Assembly: GCA_964415365.1 (NCBI GenBank)
Contig: CAYPYW010000009.1
Coordinates: 1 to 64,000 of the forward strand
Direction of reading: 5' to 3'
Length of the DNA: 64,000 bases
DNA from: Hydromicrobium sp964415365
GTDB lineage: Bacteria > Actinomycetota > Humimicrobiia > Humimicrobiales > Humimicrobiaceae
How positions within the stretch are numbered: the stretch's first letter is position 1; each line of letters starts with the position of its first letter. Below, piece by piece: positions 1 to 8,361 of the stretch. Below the pieces are notes generated by a model that saw only the letters and a program-made list of their open reading frames with translations, was not told the origin of the DNA and did not search any database. Both the position numbers and the translations under genes were made by a program.

Positions 1-150
1 CAAATGAGCCGGATTACTGACATTATGACTGGACTAGTTTTTGGGGAACCCTCAGCTTCTGATCTTCCACCGCTTTCGGATGATCAAATGGAGGGGGTAA
101 AAGAGATATATCATAAGTATATTAAAAAATATGTCCATGATTTATGGTAA
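1..150 (+). CDS. C-terminal end of an unidentified protein (possibly DapA-like)
   Basis: The first frame is open from the window edge and ends at TAA (148-150), leaving 49 residues of a C-terminus; the start lies outside the window. The tail contains a proline-rich stretch (DLPPLSDDQ) followed by an amphipathic helix. That pattern resembles the C-terminal end of dihydrodipicolinate synthase/N-acetylneuraminate lyase (DapA) family proteins, but the fragment is too short to be sure. No function is claimed. It reads in the same direction as the nitroreductase 140 bp downstream. Confidence 0.5.
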   Translation, partial: QMSRITDIMTGLVFGEPSASDLPPLSDDQMEGVKEIYHKYIKKYVHDLW

Positions 151-290
151 AAGAAATTTACTTAAGAAAATCATAGTGCTAATATAAAGTAGTTTCTATC
201 TAAATATTAGAAGTTAGTATTAAGTCGCAAATGCTACAAGATAAATAAATCTTTTTGGGTACAGATTATAGGAGAAGGGGGTAATGAACA

Positions 291-824
291 GTGAAGCAAT
301 TCTGTAGTTTTATGGATCTTGTAGAAAAAAGAAGAAGTATAAGATCTTACAAGCCCAAGGAAGTGGAAGAGGAAAAATTAAATTATATTTTGCAAGCCTT
401 TAGAAAAGCTCCATCAGCCAAAAACCTTCAACCGTGGAAGCTGGTTGTGGTAAGGGACAAGAAAAAGATAAGCGATCTGGCTATTGCATGTAATAATCAA
501 ACTTTTCTGACGGAGGCTCCGATATTGATTGTAGCCTGTGCTAAAGAGGATGAGGCTTATGATACAATGGGGGGTTATATGAGTAGTTATTCTGTAGACA
601 TAGGCCTGGCTCTGGAGCATTTAATCCTGGCTGCAACTGAAAAAGGGCTCGGTACTTGCTGGATCGGTGCATTCAAGGAAAAACTGGTAAAAGATTTGCT
701 TGATGTCCCGGATAATGTGAGAGTGGTGGCTATAACTCCGTTAGGGTATCCGGCTACGGAAGGTAGGACCAGAGAGAGGAAGCCCCTTTCTGAAATAGTC
801 TGCTACGATAAGTATATAGAATAA
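291..824 (+). CDS. Nitroreductase family flavoprotein
   Basis: A 177-residue single-domain protein of the FMN-dependent nitroreductase family, whose members reduce nitro compounds, quinones or other acceptors with NAD(P)H. Visible family features are the FMN-phosphate motif RRSIRSY near residues 14-20, PSAKNLQPW near 42-50, the helix GLALEHLILAATEKGLGTCW at about 106-125, and the C-terminal LGYPATEGRTRERK. GTG at 291 lies 9 nt after the purine-rich site GGAGAAGGGGG (271-281), so it is chosen as start. ATG at 312 (MDLVEKRRS) is a credible alternative with no closer ribosome site. The substrate cannot be read from the sequence. The next gene follows after 25 bp and may be cotranscribed. Confidence 0.9.
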   Translation: MKQFCSFMDLVEKRRSIRSYKPKEVEEEKLNYILQAFRKAPSAKNLQPWKLVVVRDKKKISDLAIACNNQTFLTEAPILIVACAKEDEAYDTMGGYMSSYSVDIGLALEHLILAATEKGLGTCWIGAFKEKLVKDLLDVPDNVRVVAITPLGYPATEGRTRERKPLSEIVCYDKYIE

Positions 825-849
825 ATAAGAACTTATACGCCAGAATTTT

Positions 850-3420
850 ATGGAAATAATTGTAACCCATTTAAGTTCTGATTTTGACTCTTTCGCAGGG
901 ATGGTGGCGGCTAGGAAAATATATCCGCGGGCTCAAATTGTATTACCTACTGCTATAAATCAAAATGTAAGGAAATTTATTACTCTATATGAAGATGAAC
1001 TTCCGCCGCTTATAGACCCAAAAGGAATTGATTTTTCCAGGGTAAAGAAAGTTATCATAATAGATACCAGACATACCTCAAGGCTTGGTCCAGCCAGAGA
1101 AGCGCTAAATAACAAAAATGTTGAAGTTATAATCTACGACCATCATAGTAGATCGTCGGAAGATCTGAGAGCAACTTATGATTATTCCAGGGAAGTTGGA
1201 GCTACTATAACCATACTGGTAAATATCATAAAAAGTAAAAAAATTTTTATTTCTCCTCTTGAGGCTACCCTGTTTACTCTTGGAATTTATGAGGACACGG
1301 GCTCATTTACTTATCCCGGCACTACTCCTAAAGATCTGGAAGCAGCCTCTTTTCTTATGAAAAGAGAATCCAACCTGTTTGTGGTATTGAGATTTTTAAA
1401 TCTTTCTCTTTCAGAAGACCAGCACGGACTTTTAGAAAAATTGATAATGAATTATAAAAAGATAAAGATCAATGAAGTAGAAATTTTACTTTCACAGGCT
1501 GAAATGCCGAACTTTATTGAAGGATTATCGGTACTAACCAGAAAGTTATCTCAGATTGAGGATGTAAGTATAGTGATATGCTGGGCTAAAATGAAGGAGA
1601 AAATTTACCTGGTTGCCAGGAGCGATGATAAAGATGTAGATGTGTCTGAAGTACTTAAAATTGTTGGAGGTGGCGGTCATCCCCAGGCAGCCTCTGCTGT
1701 TATAACTGATATGAATTTTGGAGATATAGAAGATAAATTAATCTATTCTCTCAAGAAGAATATAAAAGAACCAGTACTGGCAAAGGATGTAATGTCTTAC
1801 CCGGTAAAAGTAGTGAAAGAGAATGTAAGCATATCACAGGTAGATGAAATTTTAAAAAAATATGGTCATTCAGGAATACCAATTGTGGACAAAGACAACA
1901 GCCTAGTGGGGATAATAACAAGAAAAGATGTAGATAAGGCTGTGGGTCATGGCCTGTCTCATGCCCCGGTGAAGGGCTTTAAATCCCGAAGTATTGTCAG
2001 AGCCGGTCCCAAAACTACTATTGGCCAGATACAGAATCTAATGATTGAGAATGGAGTTGGCAGGATACCTATTATAGATAAGAAGAAAATTATAGGTATA
2101 GTTACCAGGAAGGATATACTAAGATTTTTGCATGGCCGCAGTTATGAAGATTTATGGAGTTTTTTCCCGGCAAAAGTTAAAAAGATATTGAAGATTGTTT
2201 CCAGTACTGCCAGAGCTTTAAAGTATGACACTTATCTTGTTGGGGGAATAGTAAGGGATGCGCTGCTAAAGATACCGAATTTTGATGTAGACATTGTAGT
2301 AGAGGGTGACGGAATAAGATTTGGCAAAGAACTGTCCAGAAGATTTGATTGCAAGCTTGAATCTCATCAAAAATTCGGAACTTCTGTTCTTGTGCTTGAG
2401 GGCGGACAGCATATAGATATAGCCACGGCAAGAGTGGAATATTATAAAAGTCCCGCTGCTTTGCCTACCGTGGAATCAGGAAATATAAAACAGGATCTCT
2501 CGAGGAGGGATTTTACTATAAATACAATGGCAGTTTCCTTAAACAAGAAAAATTTTGGCGAGCTTCTTGATTTCTTTGGGGGCAAGGAAGACTTAAGAAA
2601 TAAGAAGATTAAAGTTCTACATAAAATGAGTTTTATTGAAGATCCTACCAGGATATTCAGGGCAGTCAGGTTTGAAAAGCGGCTAGGATTTAAAATGGAC
2701 AGCCAGACTGAAAAACTGGCAAGGACTACAATAGATATGAATATAGTATCAAAACTGAATGGTGTAAGGATAAGGGATGAGTTAATTTATATTTTTGATG
2801 AAGCCAATCCTCTGGAATCAATAAAGAGATTGAATGGATTGGGTGCTCTGAAAAAAATAGGAATAAAGGTGAAGGTAGATGAGGAATTCATAAGGCAAGT
2901 GAGAAAGATTTTGAGTTATTATGAGAAATTAAAAGATTTTTATGTGAAAGATGGTAAGGAAATAAAAAAATGGAGGCTGCTTTTCATCATTTTGCTGCGG
3001 GGCATTAAACCTGATGAAATTAAAAGATGGTGTTCTGAGATGAAGGTTAGGAAAAAGGACTTAAATACTATACTGGAAACATACTGTAAATGGGACAAGA
3101 TTAAGAAAAATCTTAAAAATGCAGTCAGGAGAAATTCTATCCTTTACCACATGGTAAATGGGATTCCTCCGGAACTCCAGGTTATCGCATGCAGTTGGAG
3201 CAGTGCGTATTATAAGAATATTAAGAGATATCTGACTGATCTTTACGGGCTTCGGTTGGAAGTAAGCGGTGAGACTTTGAAAGACATGGGCTACCGGCCG
3301 TCGGAGAAATTTAGGGATGTTCTTGGAAAGCTTTTTGAAATGAAGCTGGACGGAAAGATAAAAAGCAGGGAAGATGAGATTTGTAGTTTAAAAGAGTTAA
3401 TGAGAGAGTTGGTTGAGTAA
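850..3420 (+). CDS. DHH phosphoesterase - CBS pair - tRNA nucleotidyltransferase fusion
   Basis: An 856-residue three-module protein. Residues 1-300 form a DHH/DHHA1 phosphoesterase: SSDFDSF at 9-15, IIDTRH at 70-75, YDHHS at 96-100, and the GGGGHPQAASA glycine motif near 273-283. Two CBS domains follow at about 307-365 and 380-435. The rest is a class II poly(A)/CCA nucleotidyltransferase, with the head motif VGGIVRDAL near 462, the metal-binding DVD near 478-480, RRDFTINTMA near 551 and the ERhxxR-like EDPTRIFRAVRFE near 598. Known relatives repair or build the tRNA 3' end, often as the A-adding enzyme; the DHH part may act on nucleotides or RNA ends, and the CBS pair probably senses adenylates. 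Start ATG has only a weak ribosome site. Confidence 0.92.
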   Translation: MEIIVTHLSSDFDSFAGMVAARKIYPRAQIVLPTAINQNVRKFITLYEDELPPLIDPKGIDFSRVKKVIIIDTRHTSRLGPAREALNNKNVEVIIYDHHSRSSEDLRATYDYSREVGATITILVNIIKSKKIFISPLEATLFTLGIYEDTGSFTYPGTTPKDLEAASFLMKRESNLFVVLRFLNLSLSEDQHGLLEKLIMNYKKIKINEVEILLSQAEMPNFIEGLSVLTRKLSQIEDVSIVICWAKMKEKIYLVARSDDKDVDVSEVLKIVGGGGHPQAASAVITDMNFGDIEDKLIYSLKKNIKEPVLAKDVMSYPVKVVKENVSISQVDEILKKYGHSGIPIVDKDNSLVGIITRKDVDKAVGHGLSHAPVKGFKSRSIVRAGPKTTIGQIQNLMIENGVGRIPIIDKKKIIGIVTRKDILRFLHGRSYEDLWSFFPAKVKKILKIVSSTARALKYDTYLVGGIVRDALLKIPNFDVDIVVEGDGIRFGKELSRRFDCKLESHQKFGTSVLVLEGGQHIDIATARVEYYKSPAALPTVESGNIKQDLSRRDFTINTMAVSLNKKNFGELLDFFGGKEDLRNKKIKVLHKMSFIEDPTRIFRAVRFEKRLGFKMDSQTEKLARTTIDMNIVSKLNGVRIRDELIYIFDEANPLESIKRLNGLGALKKIGIKVKVDEEFIRQVRKILSYYEKLKDFYVKDGKEIKKWRLLFIILLRGIKPDEIKRWCSEMKVRKKDLNTILETYCKWDKIKKNLKNAVRRNSILYHMVNGIPPELQVIACSWSSAYYKNIKRYLTDLYGLRLEVSGETLKDMGYRPSEKFRDVLGKLFEMKLDGKIKSREDEICSLKELMRELVE

Positions 3421-3437
3421 AAGATGGGGATATTAAA

Positions 3438-3458
3438 GTTCGAGTCCTACTCGGGGCG
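3438..3458 (+). other. tRNA 3'-end-like fragment (possible attachment-site remnant)
   Basis: The stretch contains TTCGAGT followed by CCTAC and TCGGGGCG. This is what the T-loop, 3' half of the T-stem and 3' acceptor strand of a tRNA look like. The 5' T-stem half (expected GTAGG) and the rest of a tRNA are absent, so it is not a tRNA gene. Integrative elements often duplicate exactly this part of a tRNA gene at their edge, and the accessory carbohydrate island starts right after it. The resemblance could be chance. Confidence 0.22.
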
Positions 3459-3487
3459 AGGGTCCACCCATATTGCGGCCATATCCG

Positions 3488-3530
3488 GGTACTGATTCCG
3501 AATAAGGCAGAATCTGTACCTTCTTTCTTA
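3488..3530 (+). terminator. Terminator-like hairpin after the DHH-CBS-NTase gene
   Basis: GGTACTGATTC (3488-3498) pairs with GAATCTGTACC (3510-3520) through ten base pairs and one T-T mismatch, with an 11-nt loop. The stem is followed by the pyrimidine-rich TTCTTTCTT. The position, 70 bp past the stop codon and before the next promoter, fits a Rho-independent terminator. Confidence 0.6.
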
Positions 3531-3591
3531 AATACCTTCCTTTTTATAAGGTGACAATATCACTGAACAATAACAGCAAGGAATAAAATAT

Positions 3592-3643
3592 TTGACAATA
3601 TCAGAAAATTGATATAAGATTTTAAGTAATGCAAACGCTTGCA
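3592..3643 (+). promoter_or_regulatory. Promoter and LacI-family operator upstream of the LacI gene
   Basis: TTGACA (3592-3597) and TAAGAT (3615-3620) are 17 bp apart and form a sigma-70-type promoter. Just downstream, near the expected transcription start, is TGCAAACGCTTGCA (3630-3643). Its outer arms TGCAA/TTGCA are a perfect inverted repeat around the central CG typical of LacI/CcpA-family operators. The regulator encoded 112 bp further on is a LacI protein, so autorepression from this site is the likely arrangement. The rest of the 3421-3754 gap holds the terminator and the tRNA-like fragment described separately. Confidence 0.65.
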
Positions 3644-3754
3644 TAAATATTTAAAAATAAGGGAAAACTCCTTTAAATATTTTTTATTTATCTAAATATG
3701 GCCTTGATATCGGTATCCAAAAAATAAGTGCAAATGTTTTTATAAAAATAGTAT

Positions 3755-4793
3755 ATGGAACAAAACAAAAAGAAGTTACCAACAATAAGAGATGTTGCGG
3801 AGATAGCAGGTGTTTCAATATCAACTGTTTCAAGAGTCATAAATAAAACAGCAAAGATAAGCTTTAAAACGTCGGAGAGGGTAATAGATGTAGTTCAGAA
3901 GCTTAGTTATGAACCAAATAATATAGCTAGGAGCCTTTCAAGAAAGAAAACAAACACAGTTGGTGTAATACTTGAAGATATAGAAAACCCTTTTTTTGCT
4001 GAAGTTGCAAAGGGAATTGAAGAAACACTTAGGGAAAATACATATTCAATGTTTCTTACAAATACTAATTTTGAAGAAGAAGTTGAACTAAAGCTTACTA
4101 ATTTGTTGTTGTCAAACAAAGTGGATGGGATAATTATTGCTCCGATAAATGAGAATTCCAAATCACTGCAAGTATTAAAAAGAAGGGACATACCTTTTTT
4201 CCTTGTAAACTGTAGGGCATTAACCGAAAAATTCAACTGGGTAGCAACAGATAACATCAAGGGTGGTTATATAGCCACAAGATATTTACTGGGCTTAGGG
4301 CATAAAAGGGTTATGCATATTAGAGGTGCGGATGACCAGCCATCCAAAGATAAGTTCGAAGGTTTCAAAAAAGCCATACTTGAAAGAAAATTAAAAATGT
4401 CAGACCAAGTGGTGATAGATAATAAGGCGAAAACCAGCAAAGACGGAATAACGATAATGGGGAACTTTATCAAGCAAAAAGGCATAAAAGCAATCCCTTC
4501 TGCAATCTTTTCAGTTAATGATGACGTTGCTCTGGGGATATTACAGGTATTTTCAAGCAAGGGAATCAAGGTTCCAAGAGATGTATCACTGGTTGGATAT
4601 GATNNNNNNNNNNGGATATGATGATATAAATATTTCATCTTATCTTTCCCTTACCACTATCCGCCAGGAAAAATATAAAATAGGTCAGGTTGCTGCATCG
4701 GAACTAGTATCTAAAATTGAAAGCGGTGGGAAATATATTCCAAAACAGCTGCTGATAGAGCCTAAACTGATAGTAAGAAAATCATGTAGATAA
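3755..4793 (+). CDS. LacI-family transcriptional regulator (split by an artificial gap)
   Basis: The N-terminal helix-turn-helix reads TIRDVAEIAGVSISTVSRVI (about residues 10-29), followed by the hinge region and the periplasmic-binding-protein-like effector domain (VGVILEDIENPFFAEVAKGIEE onward). Ten Ns at 4604-4613 interrupt the gene. The nine bases before the gap (GGATATGAT) are repeated directly after it. Removing the Ns and one copy restores one frame reading SLVGYDDINISSYLSLTTIR, the conserved LacI signature, and a protein of 339 residues, normal for the family. The protein probably senses a sugar or sugar phosphate and controls itself and the downstream carbohydrate genes through the operator at 3630-3643. 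The ribosome site before ATG is weak. Confidence 0.88.
4604..4613. other. Assembly gap of 10 N with duplicated flanks
   Basis: The run of ten Ns is bordered by the same nine bases, GGATATGAT, on both sides. Collapsing the duplication gives an intact LacI reading frame, so this is most likely a scaffolding artefact between two overlapping contigs with no missing sequence. Confidence 0.9.
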
Positions 4794-4832
4794 TCTAAAT
4801 AGCATTTGATATTGAGTTATTATTTTAAAAAA

Positions 4833-5867
4833 ATGGATTATAGAGGTAAATATGAGATATTTAATTCCAGTCTGATTAAGACTTATCCTATTTCAAAGCG
4901 AAAGAACAAGGTCTTTAGTGAGTACTTGGCCAGACCCGAAGAGATAATAAAAGAACATGTTGATATTGAATGTAAAAATTCTGAAATAATAGAAGTAATT
5001 GCCAAAGAAATAGTATCATGCAGAGCCGATGGTAGGCCTGTAATTTTATTTACTGGAGCTCACCTTGTAAAAAATGGATTAAGCCTCCTCCTTATTGATT
5101 TAATCAAGAAAAAATTCATAACTCTTGTTGCCGGAAACTGTGCAACAGCCATACATGATTATGAGCTTGCACTTATTGGCCAGACGAGTGAAGATGTGCC
5201 TGATGCATTGAAAAAAGGGCAATTCGGAATGGCTTTTGAATTCAATTATTTTAATAAAGCAATAGAAGCAGGCAATGCTTTAAAGCTTGGACTTGGGGAG
5301 TCGATAGGGAAACTTATAAATGACAATTATTTTAAAAAATCAATATTTGATAACTCTTCAGATGCTGCATATATAAGTGATTTCAGGTATCCTGAGATAA
5401 GCATTGCTTCCAGTTGTTACCTTGAAAGCATACCTTTCACAATACACGTAAGCATAGGCACCGATGTTATTGACCAGCATCATACTTTTGACGGAGGATC
5501 CAAGGGAGCATGTTCGGGAAGGGATTTTTTAATCTTTGCTAATGAAGTCTCAAAATTATCTAGGGGTGGGGTTCATTTAAATATCGGCAGTGCAGTTACC
5601 GGGCCGGAGGTTTTATTAAAAGCTGTTTCCATGTGCGCCAATATAGGGGAAAAGCCCAACAAATCTATATTTGCTGATTTCGATATGAGACCCGGATCGG
5701 ATACCGCCAATATTAGTAAAGAATCTTTCCATTATTATTTGAGGGACCAGAAAAGTGTAGCCAGGAGGATACCGAAAGCTTTTAATTGCAGTGGATATTA
5801 TGTACAGGGTAATATCATAGATACTTTTAGGAGTCTTTATAAGAAAATAATGGCTTTATCAATCTAA
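4833..5867 (+). CDS. Deoxyhypusine-synthase-like protein of unknown function
   Basis: A protein of 344 residues from the ATG; an upstream in-frame TTG at 4806 would add nine. It contains VILFTGAHLVKNGLSLLLID, NCATAIHDYELALIGQTSEDV, GQFGMAFEF and a C-terminal GSAVTGPEVLLKAVSMCANIG. This arrangement (a TGAH..KNGL loop, an N-x-A..IHDYE strand-helix, a late GP(E)VLLKA helix) resembles a bacterial family distantly related to deoxyhypusine synthase with a Rossmann-like NAD fold. From memory, unverified here, such proteins occur beside gmhA and PfkB/HldE-type kinases, as this one does. Bacteria lack eIF5A, so hypusination is not proposed. It probably works on a sugar intermediate of the island. It lies 40 bp after the LacI gene and 41 bp before gmhA. 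Confidence 0.6.
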   Translation: MDYRGKYEIFNSSLIKTYPISKRKNKVFSEYLARPEEIIKEHVDIECKNSEIIEVIAKEIVSCRADGRPVILFTGAHLVKNGLSLLLIDLIKKKFITLVAGNCATAIHDYELALIGQTSEDVPDALKKGQFGMAFEFNYFNKAIEAGNALKLGLGESIGKLINDNYFKKSIFDNSSDAAYISDFRYPEISIASSCYLESIPFTIHVSIGTDVIDQHHTFDGGSKGACSGRDFLIFANEVSKLSRGGVHLNIGSAVTGPEVLLKAVSMCANIGEKPNKSIFADFDMRPGSDTANISKESFHYYLRDQKSVARRIPKAFNCSGYYVQGNIIDTFRSLYKKIMALSI

Positions 5868-5908
5868 ACTGGTATTAATAAAAATAACAAGGTTTTGGGG
5901 TTTTCATT

Positions 5909-6517
5909 ATGGAGAATGATTTTAGAACTTATAAAAAAGATGCAGAGAAGTCGGTCAGAAAGTTCGTTTCTCTGGTCGAAATTTTCACCGAATCGGAAAT
6001 AAAGAACATAGTCAAGGCAGCTTTTCTGATAGCCGGTTCAATAAAAAATGGGAATATAATATATTGCTGCGGTAATGGTGGTTCAGCAGCTGACAGCCAG
6101 CATATTGCAGGTGAATTTATAGGAAGGTTTCTTATTAATAGGAGACCTTTTCCTTTCATTTCCCTCAATACCGATACATCAGTTCTGACATGTGTTGGAA
6201 ACGACTTTGGGTTTGAACATATATTCAGCAGGCAGGTTGAAGCACTTGGGGAAAAGGGTGATGTACTTGTGGCATTTTCCACAAGTGGCTCATCTAAAAA
6301 TATAATATTGGCAGTGGAAGCTGCAAAAAGGATCGGCCTGAAAATATTATCATTTACAGGGAAAAGGGATACGCAGCTGGAAAAAGATTCAGATGTTTGT
6401 ATTTGTTCTGGAACAAAAGAGACTTATACAGCCCAGCAGCTTCATCAATTATCTTACCACTTGATATGCAAAATAGTGGAGGAAAAGTTATTTTCTACGT
6501 ATAAAAATGATAAATAG
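5909..6517 (+). CDS. gmhA: SIS-domain sugar-phosphate isomerase, GmhA-like
   Basis: A 202-residue single SIS domain. The phosphate-binding loop CCGNGGSAADSQHIAGEF (from about residue 53) and VLVAFSTSGSSKNII (about 115-129) are diagnostic of the phosphoheptose isomerase (GmhA) branch, which converts sedoheptulose 7-phosphate to D-glycero-D-manno-heptose 7-phosphate. No other lipopolysaccharide-heptose genes are visible, and the neighbours look catabolic, so the real substrate may be another ketose/aldose phosphate. It sits 41 bp after the DHS-like gene, probably in one operon driven by the LacI promoter. It ends with TAG, which shows that TAG acts as a normal stop in this organism. Confidence 0.85.
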   Translation: MENDFRTYKKDAEKSVRKFVSLVEIFTESEIKNIVKAAFLIAGSIKNGNIIYCCGNGGSAADSQHIAGEFIGRFLINRRPFPFISLNTDTSVLTCVGNDFGFEHIFSRQVEALGEKGDVLVAFSTSGSSKNIILAVEAAKRIGLKILSFTGKRDTQLEKDSDVCICSGTKETYTAQQLHQLSYHLICKIVEEKLFSTYKNDK

Positions 6518-6997
6518 TCCAATAGGGATGGATTTACAAAATCTGAAATGGTACAAGATATTAAGTAACTTAAAATTATATAACGTCTTCCAAAAGTAAA
6601 AATAGGGGATAATAGATAATATAGAATATTGGCAGGAAATGTAATTTATGCAAAATAAATATTTAAAAGGCTTTTTAGTAGATATTTCTGAAAGGTCCAT
6701 AAATTAACCTTTAGAATACACAGTAATGCGATTGTAAGCTACTGTAACATGACAATAAAGTTCAAATTAACAAGCAGGATAGAATTAGAAAGAGGAAGAG
6801 CTGTTATGAATGTAAGGTGAGCTGTAAAACCTTTAATAATTCTGATAGATTTCCCATATGCACTTTAAGCAAGGTTAGATAATAGGTAAATTGTGTAAAA
6901 TAATGATATTGGGTCAGATAAAAAAATAATTTATTATTGACATATTAAATTAATTGTATTATATATATAATCAAATTGATTAATTAATAGTGGTTAT
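6518..6997 (+). promoter_or_regulatory. 480-bp intergenic region; promoter and putative operator at 6937-6981
   Basis: I see no gene or convincing terminator in 6518-6936; short frames there lack coding character. The end of the gap holds TTGACA (6937-6942) and TATATA (6960-6965) with a 17-bp spacer. Overlapping the start region is AATCAAATTGATT (6969-6981), an inverted repeat with arms AATCA/TGATT around AAT. It is placed where a repressor would block initiation of the ROK gene 17 bp downstream. Autoregulation is an inference from position and symmetry. Confidence 0.5.
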
Positions 6998-8194
6998 ATG
7001 ATTAAAGGTCAAAATCTCGAAGACGTACAGGCTATAAATAGATCAAACGTTATAAAGATCCTCAGGAAAAAGAAAATTAGTTCCAGAAAAGAAATTGCTG
7101 AAATAACTGGACTAAGACAAGCAACAATATCAAATGTTATTAATTATTTTATTAAAATAAATCTGGTCAAGGAAACTGGCTTGCTGGAAAGTGAAAAAGG
7201 AAGGCGATCCATCGGAATTGCCCTTAATAGTAAAAAGTATAAAGCAGTGGGAGTCCGACTGGGCAGGAAATATTTTTCTATTGGAATATTTGATCTTTCG
7301 GGGAGCAAATATGATTTTCAAAAAGTAAGCATACAAGAGTGTGAAAACCCAAGGGAAGTTGCTAAAAACATCAAGAGTGCAATTAATAAAGCTATTAAGC
7401 TAATTAAAAGTACAAATGATATACCAATAGGTGCGGGAATTAGTATACCGGGTCCATTTATCAGAGAAGAAAATAGAATTATTCTAATGACTGAGCAGGC
7501 AGGCTGGGGAAAAATAAATCTAAGGGAAGAAATAAATGATGATATTGATATTCCATTATATTTTGAACAAGATGGAAATGCAGGGGTTCTGGGCGAATGG
7601 TGGTTTGGAAAAAATGAGAAATTTAAAGGTATATTAATATATTTGATAGTCGGAGAGGGAGTAGGCTCAGGAGTACTAATTGACGGAGACTTATTTCGTG
7701 GAAGTGCTGGGCTGGCAGGAGAATTTGGACATATTACTATAAATTATCATGGGAATAAATGTGAGTGCGGAGGTAAGGGATGCCTCGAGAGCTATTGTTC
7801 CATTAAAGCATTAAAAACGGAGTTATCGAAAATCAATCCAAATTTAGTTAAGAATTTTTCCTTTGACGATTTTGTAACATCTTTCCGTAATAAAGATAAA
7901 AAATCTGAAAAAATAGTATCCAAAATTGCTAGATATTTAAGTTATGGGATAGTAAATATAATGCATTCATATAATCCGAATTTAATAATAATAGGTGATG
8001 ATTTCTCAAAATTTGGATCTCCATTTTTAGATATTATAAATAATAATATAAAAGAACTTGTTCTTCCTGAAATACATCAAAGAGTCAATATAAAATTAAG
8101 CTCTTTGGAAGTAGATCCCCCGGTCCTGGGATCTGTTGCTGTGGTATTACAGAATTTTTTCAATAATATAGCTTATCAAAAAAGCAAATTATAA
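6998..8194 (+). CDS. ROK-family (NagC/Mlc-like) transcriptional regulator
   Basis: A 398-residue protein with an N-terminal winged helix-turn-helix (RSNVIKILRKKKISSRKEIA, then TGLRQATISNVINY, about residues 15-52) fused to a ROK sugar-kinase-like domain. The zinc site is clear near residues 247-265: GHITINYHGNKCECGGKGCLE, with the usual histidine and three cysteines. The kinase-like motif EQDGN is retained. Such regulators usually repress sugar-uptake operons until a sugar or sugar phosphate binds. The binding-protein and permease genes follow directly, which makes them the obvious target. A hairpin at 8250-8297 separates this gene from the transporter genes. Confidence 0.88.
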   Translation: MIKGQNLEDVQAINRSNVIKILRKKKISSRKEIAEITGLRQATISNVINYFIKINLVKETGLLESEKGRRSIGIALNSKKYKAVGVRLGRKYFSIGIFDLSGSKYDFQKVSIQECENPREVAKNIKSAINKAIKLIKSTNDIPIGAGISIPGPFIREENRIILMTEQAGWGKINLREEINDDIDIPLYFEQDGNAGVLGEWWFGKNEKFKGILIYLIVGEGVGSGVLIDGDLFRGSAGLAGEFGHITINYHGNKCECGGKGCLESYCSIKALKTELSKINPNLVKNFSFDDFVTSFRNKDKKSEKIVSKIARYLSYGIVNIMHSYNPNLIIIGDDFSKFGSPFLDIINNNIKELVLPEIHQRVNIKLSSLEVDPPVLGSVAVVLQNFFNNIAYQKSKL

Positions 8195-8249
8195 ATATAT
8201 AATCATTTATCATTTTAGAAAAGGAGGACATTATGAGGTTATAAAAGAA

Positions 8250-8318
8250 GTTTGCTTAATAAAGGGTAAAATTAGTCAGCCCCATTAATAAGCAAACCAA
8301 GTAAATTTTATTTTTTTC
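8250..8318 (+). terminator. Hairpin with T-run between ROK gene and transporter operon
   Basis: GTTTGCTTA (8250-8258) and TAAGCAAAC (8289-8297) are perfect complements. GGG (8264-8266) can also pair with CCC just inside the right arm. A T-rich run (TTTTATTTTTTTC) follows, so the site looks like a terminator or attenuator. Just upstream, a strong Shine-Dalgarno site (AAGGAGGA, about 8221-8228) precedes a three-codon open frame ATG-AGG-TTA-TAA at 8233-8244. Confidence 0.5.
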
Positions 8319-8361
8319 TGATCAAAATGTAAAGGAATCTAAACAGTAAAAGGAGAAAAAG

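Noticed and set aside
3421..3500. tRNA gene in the gap before LacI
   Set aside because: Only the 3' T-loop and acceptor-like part is present; no 5' acceptor, D-arm or anticodon arm can be folded.
4518..4793. Separate 91-residue protein after the N gap
   Set aside because: It is the C-terminal part of the LacI regulator read in another frame because of the ten Ns and duplicated 9-mer; its first residues are out-of-frame LacI sequence.
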